A stretch of DNA of 64,000 nucleotides, taken from contig JAHBVR010000006.1 in assembly GCA_019637395.1 (NCBI GenBank), positions 124,001 through 188,000 on the forward strand. The letters are read 5' to 3'. Positions 53,378 to 63,632 of this stretch are shown here, piece by piece. The notes beneath the pieces are model-generated. The model made no database searches. It had not been told where the DNA came from and saw only the letters and a list, made by a program, of their open reading frames with translations. Each line of letters begins with the position of its first letter. The first letter of the stretch is position 1. Source of the stretch: Vulcanimicrobiota bacterium (GTDB lineage: Bacteria; Vulcanimicrobiota; Xenobia; Xenobiales; JADMJV01). Both the position numbers and the translations under genes were made by a program.

Positions 53378-54307
53378 TTGAAAATTATTCGACTTATGAG
53401 TCAACTCGATCCCGCTCTCGCCGCTATTTTACCCTTGCTGGATCAGGTTTCCGTGCGTTGGGGCTACCGCTCCTTTCAACCCGGGCTGCTGCAAAACGTG
53501 GAATTCTGTGACCAGATGCTGCAGATGCTGCACGCTCACCAGGGTGTCAGCGAGGCGGTGCGCACCGAACTCTACGGCAGCTATATCGGTCCCGGGCCCG
53601 GGGGATTGCAGGCCTTTTTCTGGTTGCTGCAACGCCAGCATCTGGACCGGGCTTTGATTCGCGACTACCTGTTCTGCCTGCACTGCGGCCCCGGCCGTAG
53701 CGGAGCGCTCAGCGAAGAAGAATTCTTGCCGCTGTTGCGCTGGTTAATCGAGGATTGGCGAGGGGAAGCCGAGGAACTGGTGCTCGATTCCCTGTGCCGC
53801 CTGCTCAACAGTCACGCCGTGAGCTCCCGCGCCCGCTGCGCCGGCTTGAGATTGGCTCTGGGAGACGAGGGTCTGCCGCCCGAGTGGCGCACCCGCGTGG
53901 CCCACTGGGCTTGCCGCAGCAATCACAACGACCCGGATCTACCGCTGGCCAACGAAGAATTACATCGAGCCGGCTTGCTCGAATGTGTGCGTCTGGGCGA
54001 ACCTCCGGACCAGGTTTTGGAATTGGCCATGACCCAAATCAAGCAAGGAGAAGGCGAAGAGACCGCCGGCCAGGCCGTGCTCGAGTTGTTGCAGAAATTT
54101 TCTCGCGAAATTAGCCCGGAGCGCCAGACCGAAGTCTTGCTCCAGTTGCGCCAAAGCCAGCGCTCGGGATTGCGCAGGCGAGCCTTCCAGATGTTGGAAG
54201 AGTCCCTCGGCGACGAGTGGATCCATCTGGGCCTGCGCGATCGCGACGCGGCTGTGCGCAGCTGGGCAATGCAGCGAGCCCAACAGCGTAAAGCCCAGAT
54301 CGCCTGA
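53378..54307 (+). CDS. HEAT-like repeat protein
   Basis: About 309 residues from TTG 53378 (GGAGG five bases upstream); ATG 53396 lies six codons further. The protein is helical throughout, with repeats such as AEELVLDSLCRLLNSHA and GLRDRDAAVRSWAMQRA, the latter typical of HEAT/PBS-lyase repeats. No signal peptide. It may act as a protein-binding scaffold. The arrestin-like gene follows with a 59-base gap. Confidence 0.65.
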   Translation: MKIIRLMSQLDPALAAILPLLDQVSVRWGYRSFQPGLLQNVEFCDQMLQMLHAHQGVSEAVRTELYGSYIGPGPGGLQAFFWLLQRQHLDRALIRDYLFCLHCGPGRSGALSEEEFLPLLRWLIEDWRGEAEELVLDSLCRLLNSHAVSSRARCAGLRLALGDEGLPPEWRTRVAHWACRSNHNDPDLPLANEELHRAGLLECVRLGEPPDQVLELAMTQIKQGEGEETAGQAVLELLQKFSREISPERQTEVLLQLRQSQRSGLRRRAFQMLEESLGDEWIHLGLRDRDAAVRSWAMQRAQQRKAQIA

Positions 54308-54366
54308 AACGAAAAAGCAGAGGTTCTGGGGGAAGACGGTGGTCAACCCTAGAACACGGGGATGCT

Positions 54367-55188
54367 TTGAACGAGATCGAGATCGACCTGATTACCGCCA
54401 CCATGCGCCCCGGAGACACGCTTTCCGGAGTGGTGCGCGTACACGGGGCCGGCGAGCCGTTGGTTCATCTCACGCTGCAGGGCGAGGAAGTTTTGGGCGC
54501 CGGCAATCTCGCTTTCCAGTACGTGGTGCCCTTCTTCGAACTGACCGCTACGGTAGATTGCAGTCAGGGTCCGGCCTCCTTCCAGTTCGTGTTGCCCCCG
54601 GACTTGCCCCCCACCTATTTCAGCCAGGACTTGCGCTGTCTTTACGTCCTGAAAGCGAAGCGCAAAGGGGCCGGCTCCGGTCTGCCCTTTTTCCGGCGCG
54701 ACGCCATCCACCGCATCAATATCCCGGTGCTGGCCCTGGAAGGCACGGCCAACCGCGAACAGCACTGGTTCGTCTTGCCGGCCGGGGGAGTGGAACTGGA
54801 AGTGCGCCTGGACAGCTGCCAGGTGGAGCCGGGCCAGAGCCTGACCGGTGAACTGAAAATCAACAAGGTTTCAGACGGGCCTCTGCCCCGTTCGCTCTCC
54901 TTCCGCTTCGCGGCCATCGAGGAGTCCACTCAAAAAGAATACAACCACAGGAAAGTGACCAGCCTTCAGACTCAAGACATCGTGCCCGAAGCGGAATTGG
55001 AGTATCCTATGCAGGGCTTCTTTGAATTCCCCATCGATTTGAACTCGCCGGCTTCGGGCCAATGGAACACCTTCAAGGTGCACTATGGATTCCGGGTGGG
55101 GCTGACTCTCAGCAACGGCGAGCAAGTGCGCCAGTCCCTGCCCATCGAAGTTTGCCGTTATCCGGCAGAAGTGTTCGGCGAAGTTTAA
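54367..55188 (+). CDS. arrestin-like / Spo0M-like beta-sandwich protein
   Basis: 273 residues from TTG 54367. Two beta-sandwich halves can be seen: IDLITATMRPGDTLSGVVRV (start of the first) and VELEVRLDSCQVEPGQSLTGELKI (start of the second). The PGxxLxGxVxV pattern near each start is characteristic of arrestin-N/Spo0M-type domains. A proline-rich FVLPPDLPPTYFSQDLRCLYVLKA segment, given here in parts, is common in arrestins. Spo0M-like proteins are soluble regulatory or scaffold proteins. Its role is unknown; it precedes groES by 69 bases. Confidence 0.7.
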   Translation: MNEIEIDLITATMRPGDTLSGVVRVHGAGEPLVHLTLQGEEVLGAGNLAFQYVVPFFELTATVDCSQGPASFQFVLPPDLPPTYFSQDLRCLYVLKAKRKGAGSGLPFFRRDAIHRINIPVLALEGTANREQHWFVLPAGGVELEVRLDSCQVEPGQSLTGELKINKVSDGPLPRSLSFRFAAIEESTQKEYNHRKVTSLQTQDIVPEAELEYPMQGFFEFPIDLNSPASGQWNTFKVHYGFRVGLTLSNGEQVRQSLPIEVCRYPAEVFGEV

Positions 55189-55223
55189 ACTCCTACACCC
55201 CTCGGGTATCTCATGCCCCTCAA

Positions 55224-55241
55224 CATGCGATAAATCGCATG
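55224..55241. promoter_or_regulatory. perfect inverted repeat upstream of groES
   Basis: CATGCGAT and ATCGCATG flank a two-base AA centre, ending 16 bases before the groES ATG and just ahead of the GGAGG ribosome site. It is not the CIRCE operator (TTAGCACTC-N9-GAGTGCTAA). It could be a binding site for a dimeric repressor or a small leader hairpin controlling groES translation. Confidence 0.5.
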
Positions 55242-55257
55242 GATCCTTGGAGGACGC

Positions 55258-57257
<2,000 letters not shown>

Positions 57258-57280
57258 TCCACCCGCTTCGTGCACGAGAG

Positions 57281-57307
57281 AGCCCCGGCTTCGGCCGGGG
57301 CTTTTTT
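57281..57307 (+). terminator. intrinsic terminator of the groESL operon
   Basis: A perfect nine-base GC stem (AGCCCCGGC/GCCGGGGCT) with a TTCG loop is followed by six T residues. It overlaps the end of the convergent small membrane-protein gene by two bases. Confidence 0.93.
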
Positions 57308-57707
57308 ATGCCTTGGTGAAGCCGAGGGAAGGTTTAGGACCTTGAGGGGCTTGCCTGCGCACGATCCAGTAAGGCCAGAACAGCCAGAAGGCACACACTC
57401 CGAGATAGAAAGGGGCACGAAAGGGGAACAGCGAGAGCGGGTGGAGCCACCAGCAGGCCAGGGCCAGCAGGCACATGCCGGTAGCCAATTTGGCAACCTC
57501 CCGGCTGGCCCAGACGAGGGGCCCGTTGATAAGCGCCATGGCAAAGAAGATCATAAAGCCGTAGCCGGCCCAAATGCCCTCTCCGATGTCCCCCCGATGC
57601 CCCACCCAGGCCGACCACTTATCGTGAAGGCTAAGAATCGCCACCGAGCCAAGCAATGGCTCGAGCAGGCAGCGCAACAGCAGGAAGTAAGGCCGAAGCT
57701 TGTTCAT
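57306..57707 (-). CDS. small membrane protein of unknown function
   Basis: 133 residues with about four hydrophobic segments (for example IWAGYGFMIFFAMALI, LATGMCLLALACWW and LGVCAFWLFWPYWIV). The C-terminus is basic and Pro-rich. No family is recognised. It converges on groEL, sharing the terminator region. A CATG start at 57707 is used; the ribosome site is weak. Confidence 0.65.
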   Translation of the reverse strand: MNKLRPYFLLLRCLLEPLLGSVAILSLHDKWSAWVGHRGDIGEGIWAGYGFMIFFAMALINGPLVWASREVAKLATGMCLLALACWWLHPLSLFPFRAPFYLGVCAFWLFWPYWIVRRQAPQGPKPSLGFTKA

Positions 57708-57809
57708 GGAGTTGCTACCCCTCGGCGCAGTAATGGAATTTGAAAGCGCTCATCCCGTTTAATTTCACCTCGGCGGGACTTTCCTGCCTTGGACGGCGAA
57801 TGGCCGACG

Positions 57810-58108
57810 ATGAGAACCGTTGCTTTGCTGCTGCTGAGTACAGCCGTCTGGCCGGGCCCCGCCGAGGGCAACTTCCGGCCCTACCAGGACGAGAAGAAAG
57901 ATTTTTTAACGCCAGCGGCCTGGAGCCACCTGACTGGTTCCCCCTGGAGGACGCCAAACTCCATATCCGCGGCAGCGCCTATCGCACCCAACAGTTCAAG
58001 TTGGTGCAGCGCGATGGGTCAGTGGACCAGCGACAACAGCGCGGAGGCAGCCTGCTCAAGCCCAGGCAGGCGACGGTTTGGAGGCCTCGGGGAAGGGTAA
58101 GCTGGTAG
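57810..58108 (+). pseudogene. frameshifted gene for a small secreted protein
   Basis: From ATG 57810 a signal peptide is read (MRTVALLLLSTAVWPGPAEG) and then NFRPYQDEKKDF. At a run of six T residues (57902-57907) the protein-like frame switches by -1: beyond it FNASGLEPPDWFPLEDAK and then LHIRGSAYRTQQFKLVQRDG are plausible, whereas the original frame turns into Ser/Pro-rich noise. Further on, the third frame looks more protein-like again, so a second disruption is possible. The run is T TTT TTA in the correct phase for ribosomal slippage. It could be decayed, a sequencing error or programmed. It lies directly upstream of the aldehyde dehydrogenase gene. Confidence 0.45.
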
Positions 58109-58136
58109 TCCATTTTTCCTGTTTCGGGAGGCCGTT

Positions 58137-59699
58137 GTGTTGAAGTTCAAAGTCACCTACGCCAGTCTGACCGCCGACAACGAAGAGCTGCACGGCGAAC
58201 TGGATAAGGCGTTTGCCAAGATCAAGGGGGCGCCCGCCCCGACCTTTCCGTTCTACATCGGGGGTGAGGCGCGCATTTCGGAGAGCTTCAGCAGCAGCAC
58301 CAACCCGGCCGATCATCAGACGGTCATCGGCAAGGTTTGCAACTCCACGGTCGACGACGTAGGCCAGGCCGTAGCCGCGGCCCGCCTGGCCTACCCCGGC
58401 TGGCGGGCTACCCCCTGGCAGGAGCGGGCCGGGCTGGTCGAGCGCGCCGCTCAGATTATCCGAGAGCGTTCGATGGAGCTGACCGCCTGGTTGGTGCTGG
58501 AAAACGGCAAGAACCGGGTGGAAGCGCTGGGTGAAATCGAAGAGACGGCCGACCTCTACGACTACTATGCTCAGCAGATGCGCGAAAATGGCGGGTTCAT
58601 CCGTGAGATGAACAAACTCTCGCCCAACGACACCAACACCAGCGTGCTCCGCCCCTACGGTGTCTGGGCGGTGGTGGCACCCTTCAATTTCCCCTATGCT
58701 CTGCTGGGCGCCCCGATGGCGGCGGCGCTGGTGACCGGCAACACGGTGGTGGGCAAGCCGGCCTCAGACACGCCCATCTCGGGCGCGCTGATCGCCGAGA
58801 TCTTCCACCAGGCCGGCTTCCCCGAAGGCGTGGTCAACCTGGTGGTGGGCAGCGGCCGCACCGTGGGCCAGGCCCTGATCGATCACTCGGATGTTGACGG
58901 CGTCACCTTCACCGGCAGCTATGACATCGGCTTCAACCAGCTCTACAAGAACTTTTCCGCCAAATACCCGAAACCGTGCATCGCTGAAATGGGCGGCAAA
59001 AACCCCGCCGTCATTTCCGAACATGCCGACATCGAGAAGGCCGCCCAGGGCGTCTTCCGCTCGGCCTTCGGAATGGGCGGCCAGAAGTGTTCGGCCTGTT
59101 CGCGGGTTTTCGTCGACGAAAAAATCGCCGACAAGTTTGTGCAGCGGCTCAAGGAAGTGGCCGAAGCAGCCGTCATCGGCAACCCGGAAGATAAAAAGGT
59201 CTTCATGGGTCCGGTGGGCGTAAAGTCCGGCTACGAAGACTTCCAGCGGTATGCCGCGATGGCCCAAAAAGACGGCAAAGTAGTTACCGGCGGCGAGATT
59301 TGTGGGGGAGCCCTGGCCGGCGGCTATTTCGTGAAGCCGACCATCGTAACCGACCTTCCCCAGGATCACGAATTAATGGTTCAGGAACTTTTTCTACCCA
59401 TTGTGTGCGTGGAAAAGGTCCAGTCGCTGGACGAAGGACTGCGCCGCGCCAATCAAACCGACCTGGGTCTGACCGCCGGCTTCTTCTCCGAAAAGACCGG
59501 TGAAGTAGAAGAATTCCTGGATCGAATCGAAGCCGGCGTCGTTTATATCAACCGTCCCGCCGGTGCCACCACCGGCGCCTGGCCCGGCGTGCAGCCTTTC
59601 GGGGGATGGAAAGGCTCGGGCTCGTCCGGTAAAAACATCGGCGGCCTGTACACCCTGCAATGCTATATGCGCGAGCAAAGCCGCACCATCACCCGCTAA
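58137..59699 (+). CDS. aldehyde dehydrogenase, PruA/RocA-like (1-pyrroline-5-carboxylate dehydrogenase type)
   Basis: 520 residues from GTG 58137 (GGGAGG upstream). The NAD-binding and active-site blocks are PFNFPYALLGAPMAAAL, VGSGRTVG, TFTGSYDIG, EMGGKNPAVI and GMGGQKCSACSRVFV, with the catalytic Cys in GQKCSA. GQKCSA and the long N-terminus (FPFYIGGE) match the PruA/RocA group that oxidises glutamate-5-semialdehyde; related omega-semialdehydes are also possible. It leads a catabolic operon with two aminotransferases and a CoA-transferase, where a semialdehyde formed by a transaminase would be its substrate. Confidence 0.85.
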   Translation: MLKFKVTYASLTADNEELHGELDKAFAKIKGAPAPTFPFYIGGEARISESFSSSTNPADHQTVIGKVCNSTVDDVGQAVAAARLAYPGWRATPWQERAGLVERAAQIIRERSMELTAWLVLENGKNRVEALGEIEETADLYDYYAQQMRENGGFIREMNKLSPNDTNTSVLRPYGVWAVVAPFNFPYALLGAPMAAALVTGNTVVGKPASDTPISGALIAEIFHQAGFPEGVVNLVVGSGRTVGQALIDHSDVDGVTFTGSYDIGFNQLYKNFSAKYPKPCIAEMGGKNPAVISEHADIEKAAQGVFRSAFGMGGQKCSACSRVFVDEKIADKFVQRLKEVAEAAVIGNPEDKKVFMGPVGVKSGYEDFQRYAAMAQKDGKVVTGGEICGGALAGGYFVKPTIVTDLPQDHELMVQELFLPIVCVEKVQSLDEGLRRANQTDLGLTAGFFSEKTGEVEEFLDRIEAGVVYINRPAGATTGAWPGVQPFGGWKGSGSSGKNIGGLYTLQCYMREQSRTITR

Positions 59700-59711
59700 G
59701 GAGCAATATCT

Positions 59712-60995
59712 ATGTCTCAAGTCACCGATCTTTCCACCCATCCCGTATCCATCAAAACAGCCATGCCCGGCCCCCTGGCCCAGGCCGAAATCGCCCGCCA
59801 GAAGCCGCATATGTCGCCTTCGCTGATTCACTGCTACCCGCTTATGGTCAAGCGCGCCTCCGGCTGCATGGTCGAAGACCTGGATGGGAATGTGCTGCTG
59901 GACGTACAGGCCGGCGTGGCCACCGCCTCCACCGGTCACTGCCACCCGGCCGTGGCCGCCGCCGTCAAGCAGCAGGTAGACACGCTCATCCACATCTGCG
60001 GCACCGACTTCTTCTACCCGGGCTACGGCGAACTCTGCGAACGCCTGGGCAAGCTGGCTCCCCATAACGAAAAAGGCTGGCAGACCTTCCTCACCAACTC
60101 GGGCACCGAAGCCGTGGAAGCGGCCATCAAACTGTCGCGTTACCACACCGGCCGCAGCCAGCTGATCGCCTTTCGCGGCGGTTTTCACGGCCGCTCGCTG
60201 GGCTCGCTCTCGCTGACGGCCAGCAAACCTAAATATCGCAAAGGCTTCGGACCGCTCACTCCGGGCACTCATCATGTGGAATACGGCGACTGGCAGGCCA
60301 TCGAACGCCTCTTCCAGACCACCGTGCCGGCTCAAGAAGTGGCCGCCATCGTGGTCGAGCCGGTCCAGGGCGAAGGCGGCTACATCGTGCCGCCGGCCAG
60401 CTTCCTGCAGAACCTGCGGGCCATCTGCGACGAGCACGGCATCCTGCTGGTCTATGACGAAGTTCAATCGGGCATGGGCCGCACCGGCAAGATGTTCGCG
60501 GCCGAACACTTCGGCGTGCGGCCCGACATCATCACCCTGGCCAAGGGCATCGCCTCCGGGATGCCGCTGGGCGCCATGATGGCGCGTCAAGAAATCATGA
60601 CCTGGCCCGGCGGATCTCACGGTTCCACCTGTGGCGGCAACCCCGTGTGCATCGCCGCCGCGCTGGCCACCCTGGACCTGCTCGAAGGCGGGCTGATCCA
60701 GAATGCGGCTGTAGTAGGCGACGCTTTCAAACAGTTGCTCAGCGAGACTCTCACCGGTCAGCCGGGCATCCAGGAGGTTCGCGGCGTAGGGCTGATGATC
60801 GGCATCGAGTTCACCCGTCACGAAATCGCCGAGGCAGTGGCCAACCTCTGCTACCAGCGCGGCCTGCTGGTACTGGAATGCGGCACCAAATCGATCCGCA
60901 TGTCGCCGCCACTGGTGATCACCCGCGAACAGATGATCGTGGCCCAAGGCATCTTTACTCAGGCTTGCAAGGACGTGGCCGCGAAGCTGGCATGA
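59712..60995 (+). CDS. class III aminotransferase, 4-aminobutyrate-type
   Basis: 427 residues. Class III hallmarks: [56 protein letters not shown] and the PLP Lys in TLAKGI. The profile ([18 protein letters not shown]) is typical of GabT-like enzymes. It would convert 4-aminobutyrate or a close omega-amino acid to a semialdehyde, feeding the dehydrogenase upstream (12-base gap). It overlaps the next aminotransferase by four bases (ATGA). Confidence 0.88.
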   Translation: MSQVTDLSTHPVSIKTAMPGPLAQAEIARQKPHMSPSLIHCYPLMVKRASGCMVEDLDGNVLLDVQAGVATASTGHCHPAVAAAVKQQVDTLIHICGTDFFYPGYGELCERLGKLAPHNEKGWQTFLTNSGTEAVEAAIKLSRYHTGRSQLIAFRGGFHGRSLGSLSLTASKPKYRKGFGPLTPGTHHVEYGDWQAIERLFQTTVPAQEVAAIVVEPVQGEGGYIVPPASFLQNLRAICDEHGILLVYDEVQSGMGRTGKMFAAEHFGVRPDIITLAKGIASGMPLGAMMARQEIMTWPGGSHGSTCGGNPVCIAAALATLDLLEGGLIQNAAVVGDAFKQLLSETLTGQPGIQEVRGVGLMIGIEFTRHEIAEAVANLCYQRGLLVLECGTKSIRMSPPLVITREQMIVAQGIFTQACKDVAAKLA

Positions 60996-62275
60996 GTAAG
61001 GTCCTGGACACCCAGCGCGAACGCGTTTTCTACACCTGGACCGCTCAGAAAAAAGCCGCCCCCCTGGAAATCACCGGGGGGAAAGGGGCGCGCTTTCAGA
61101 CGGCCGACGGGCATTGGTGGTGGGACCTGGGTTCCACCACCTGGAACGCCAACCTGGGTCACGGTCACGCCGGCATGCAAAAAGCCATGGCCGAGGCCGG
61201 GCAGCGCGGACTGGTGGCCAGTCCCACCGCCGCTTTTCCGGACAAGGCCAGGGCAGGCCAACTGCTGGCCGAGATTACCCCGCCCGGGTTGAGCAAGAGT
61301 TTTATTTGCTTATCAGGCGCCGAGGCCAACGAGAACGCGCTGAAAATGGCCCGCATGGTTACCGGACGCAACCAGGTGGTGGCGCGCACGCGCAGCTATC
61401 ATGGCGCCACTCTGGCCATGCTTTCTTTGTCAGGCGATCCGCGCCGCGAACTGTTCGAACCGGGGCTTCCCGGCATCGTGCGCTTTACCGATCCCTACTG
61501 CTATCGCTGCAAGTTCGATCTGCAGCCGGAGACTTGCTCGCGCGAGTGCGCTCTGGATCTGGAAACCAGCCTGCTGGAAGCGGGCCCGGAGACGGTGGCG
61601 GCCGTGTTTGTCGAGGGTGTGACCGGGGCGAACGGGGTCTTTCCTGCTCCGGCCGGCTACTTCAAAAGACTCCGCGAAATCTGTGATCGCCACGGCATCA
61701 TGCTGATTTGCGACGAGGTGCTGAGCGGTTTCGGCCGCACCGGCAAGTGGTTCGCCATCGATCACGAGGGGGTGGTGCCCGACATGATCACCTGCGCCAA
61801 GGGTCTCACCGGCGGTTACGCACCCGGCGGCGCGGTTATCGTGAGCGACAAAATCGCCGGCTATTTTGAAGACCACACCCTGTTCTGCGGCTTGACCACC
61901 TATGCCCATCCGCTGGTATGTGCCGCCATCTGCGCGGCCATCGACTGCTATCGGCAAGACAGCATCATCGAGAAAGTCGGCCCAAAAGGCGAACACCTGG
62001 GCCAGTTGCTCAAAAAACTGCAAAGCTCGCGTCCTTTCGTAGGCAACCTGCGCGGAATCGGGCTGCTCTGGGCTCTGGAGCTGGTCGAACCAGACAAAAC
62101 CCCCGTGGCGGCCGAGAAGATGGACGCCTTGTACGCGGCTTTGAAAAAACGCAGGGTTTACACCTTCCGGCGTGACAACTTCCTCTACCTGGCCCCGCCC
62201 CTGGTCATCGAAAAGGCCGAACTGGACGAGGTGGTGGGACTGGTGGAGCAATCTTTGGACGAGGTGTTCGCATGA
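60992..62275 (+). CDS. class III aminotransferase with four-cysteine patch
   Basis: 427 residues from ATG 60992, overlapping the previous stop. It has DEVLSGFGRTGKW and the PLP Lys in CAKGLTGG. A four-Cys patch (PYCYRCKFDLQPETCSREC) lies mid-protein, as in some taurine- and putrescine-type class III aminotransferases. It is paralogous to the enzyme at 7008-8363, which lacks most of those cysteines. The longer frame to 60647 lies inside the previous gene. It overlaps the CoA-transferase gene by four bases. Confidence 0.88.
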   Translation: MSKVLDTQRERVFYTWTAQKKAAPLEITGGKGARFQTADGHWWWDLGSTTWNANLGHGHAGMQKAMAEAGQRGLVASPTAAFPDKARAGQLLAEITPPGLSKSFICLSGAEANENALKMARMVTGRNQVVARTRSYHGATLAMLSLSGDPRRELFEPGLPGIVRFTDPYCYRCKFDLQPETCSRECALDLETSLLEAGPETVAAVFVEGVTGANGVFPAPAGYFKRLREICDRHGIMLICDEVLSGFGRTGKWFAIDHEGVVPDMITCAKGLTGGYAPGGAVIVSDKIAGYFEDHTLFCGLTTYAHPLVCAAICAAIDCYRQDSIIEKVGPKGEHLGQLLKKLQSSRPFVGNLRGIGLLWALELVEPDKTPVAAEKMDALYAALKKRRVYTFRRDNFLYLAPPLVIEKAELDEVVGLVEQSLDEVFA

Positions 62276-62970
62276 AAAGCAAAGTGGTAGACAACGCAGC
62301 CGTTGCCCTGGCCGGGCTCAAGAGTGGAATGACGGTGATGTCCGGAGGTTTTGGCCTGTGCGGCAACCCCGAAGCGTGCATCCACCACATCGCCCAGAGT
62401 GACCTCAAAGACCTGACCATCGTGAGCAACAATTGCGGCAACCAGGGGCGCGGTCTGGCCGCGCTACTCAAAAATCGCCAGGTGCGCAAAGTCATCTGCA
62501 GCTTCATCGGCGGCAATCCGGATCTTTCCGCTCAATACCTGGCCGGCGAGGTGGAAGTGGAGCTCAATCCTCAGGGCACTCTGGCCGAGCGCATTCGGGC
62601 CGCCGGCGCCGGGTTGGGCGGTTTTTTCACCCCCACCGGAGTAGGCACCAAGGTGGCCGAAGGCAAGGAAGTGCGCGAAATCAACGGGCGCAAGTATTTG
62701 TTTGAAAAGCCCCTGCACGCCGATTTCGCCCTGGTGCGCGCCGCCGTCGGCGACAAGTTCGGCAACTTGCGTTTTTACAAGACCTCGCGCAACTTCAATC
62801 CGCTGATGGCCACGGCCGCCAAGATCACCGTGGTGGAAGTGGACAAACTGGTGGAAGTAGGCGAACTGGACGCTGACGACATCCATCTGCCCGGCTTGTT
62901 TGTCAATTATATCTTTCAGGCCGATCATGAGAATCCCATCGAACACCGCACCGTACGAGGAGAAGCATAA
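62272..62970 (+). CDS. scoA: 3-oxoacid CoA-transferase subunit A
   Basis: 232 residues, ATG overlapping the aminotransferase stop. Type I CoA-transferase alpha-subunit features are MSGGFGLCGNPE, TIVSNNCG, YLAGEVEVELNPQGTLAERIRAAGAGLGGFFTPTGVGT in parts and FNPLMATAAKITVVEV. It acts with subunit B to move CoA between an acyl-CoA and an acid such as acetoacetate. One base separates it from subunit B. Confidence 0.94.
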   Translation: MKSKVVDNAAVALAGLKSGMTVMSGGFGLCGNPEACIHHIAQSDLKDLTIVSNNCGNQGRGLAALLKNRQVRKVICSFIGGNPDLSAQYLAGEVEVELNPQGTLAERIRAAGAGLGGFFTPTGVGTKVAEGKEVREINGRKYLFEKPLHADFALVRAAVGDKFGNLRFYKTSRNFNPLMATAAKITVVEVDKLVEVGELDADDIHLPGLFVNYIFQADHENPIEHRTVRGEA

Positions 62971-62971
62971 A

Positions 62972-63601
62972 ATGTGGAGCAAAGCTCAAATCGCACAACG
63001 CGCCAGTAAAGAACTCAACGACGGAGACATCGTCAACCTGGGCATCGGCCTGCCCACCGAAGTGGCCAACTACGTGCCGGAGGGCATCTCGGTGATGTTC
63101 CACTCCGAGAACGGCCTGCTGGGCATGGGCCCCTTCCCCACCGAAGACGAACTGGACCCCCAGATCATCAACGCCGGTAAGCAAACGGTCACGCTGGCCA
63201 GCGGCGCCTCCACCTTCGATTCCTCCTTATCCTTCGCCATGATCCGCGGCGGCCATGTGGACGTGGCCATTCTGGGCGGCCTGGAGGTCTCCCAGGCCGG
63301 CGACCTGGCCAACTGGATGGTGCCGGGTAAAATGGTCAACGGCATGGGCGGCGCCATGGATCTGGCTAACGGCGCGCGCAAAACGCTGGTGCTGCAGACC
63401 CACACCTCCAAAGACGGCGATTCCAAGCTGAAAGCCGAACTGGCCCTGCCGGCCACGGCCCTGGGTTGCGTCAACCGCGTCATCACCGAGCTGGGCGTCT
63501 TTGACTGCAAGGGCGACCACTTTCTGTGCGTGGAGCTGGCCGAGGGCGTCAGCCAGGACGAGGCCAAAGCCAGGACGGCCGGAGAATTGCGCTTCGCTTG
63601 A
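62972..63601 (+). CDS. scoB: 3-oxoacid CoA-transferase subunit B
   Basis: 209 residues from ATG 62972. The catalytic Glu lies in the conserved SENGLLGMGP segment, preceded by VNLGIGLPTEVANYVPEG and followed by IRGGHVDVAILGGLEVSQAGDLANWMVPGKMV in parts. It completes the enzyme with subunit A. The longer upstream frame is not protein-like. Together they suggest that the operon's product is a short acyl-CoA feeding central metabolism, possibly through the FadI/FadJ proteins elsewhere in the window. Confidence 0.94.
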   Translation: MWSKAQIAQRASKELNDGDIVNLGIGLPTEVANYVPEGISVMFHSENGLLGMGPFPTEDELDPQIINAGKQTVTLASGASTFDSSLSFAMIRGGHVDVAILGGLEVSQAGDLANWMVPGKMVNGMGGAMDLANGARKTLVLQTHTSKDGDSKLKAELALPATALGCVNRVITELGVFDCKGDHFLCVELAEGVSQDEAKARTAGELRFA

Positions 63602-63630
63602 CCGATTTAGCCTGACAGACTAAATTGGTC
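63600..63630. promoter_or_regulatory. inverted repeat between scoB and an AAA ATPase gene
   Basis: GACCGATTTAG pairs with CTAAATTGGTC across a nine-base gap with one G-T pair. It ends two bases before the ATG of the next gene and starts at the last bases of scoB. It could terminate the catabolic operon (no long T-run) or be an operator for the ATPase gene. Confidence 0.5.
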
Positions 63631-63632
63631 GA

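Noticed and set aside
55201-55257. CIRCE heat-shock operator upstream of groES
   Set aside because: The TTAGCACTC/GAGTGCTAA consensus is absent; only a different palindrome is present.
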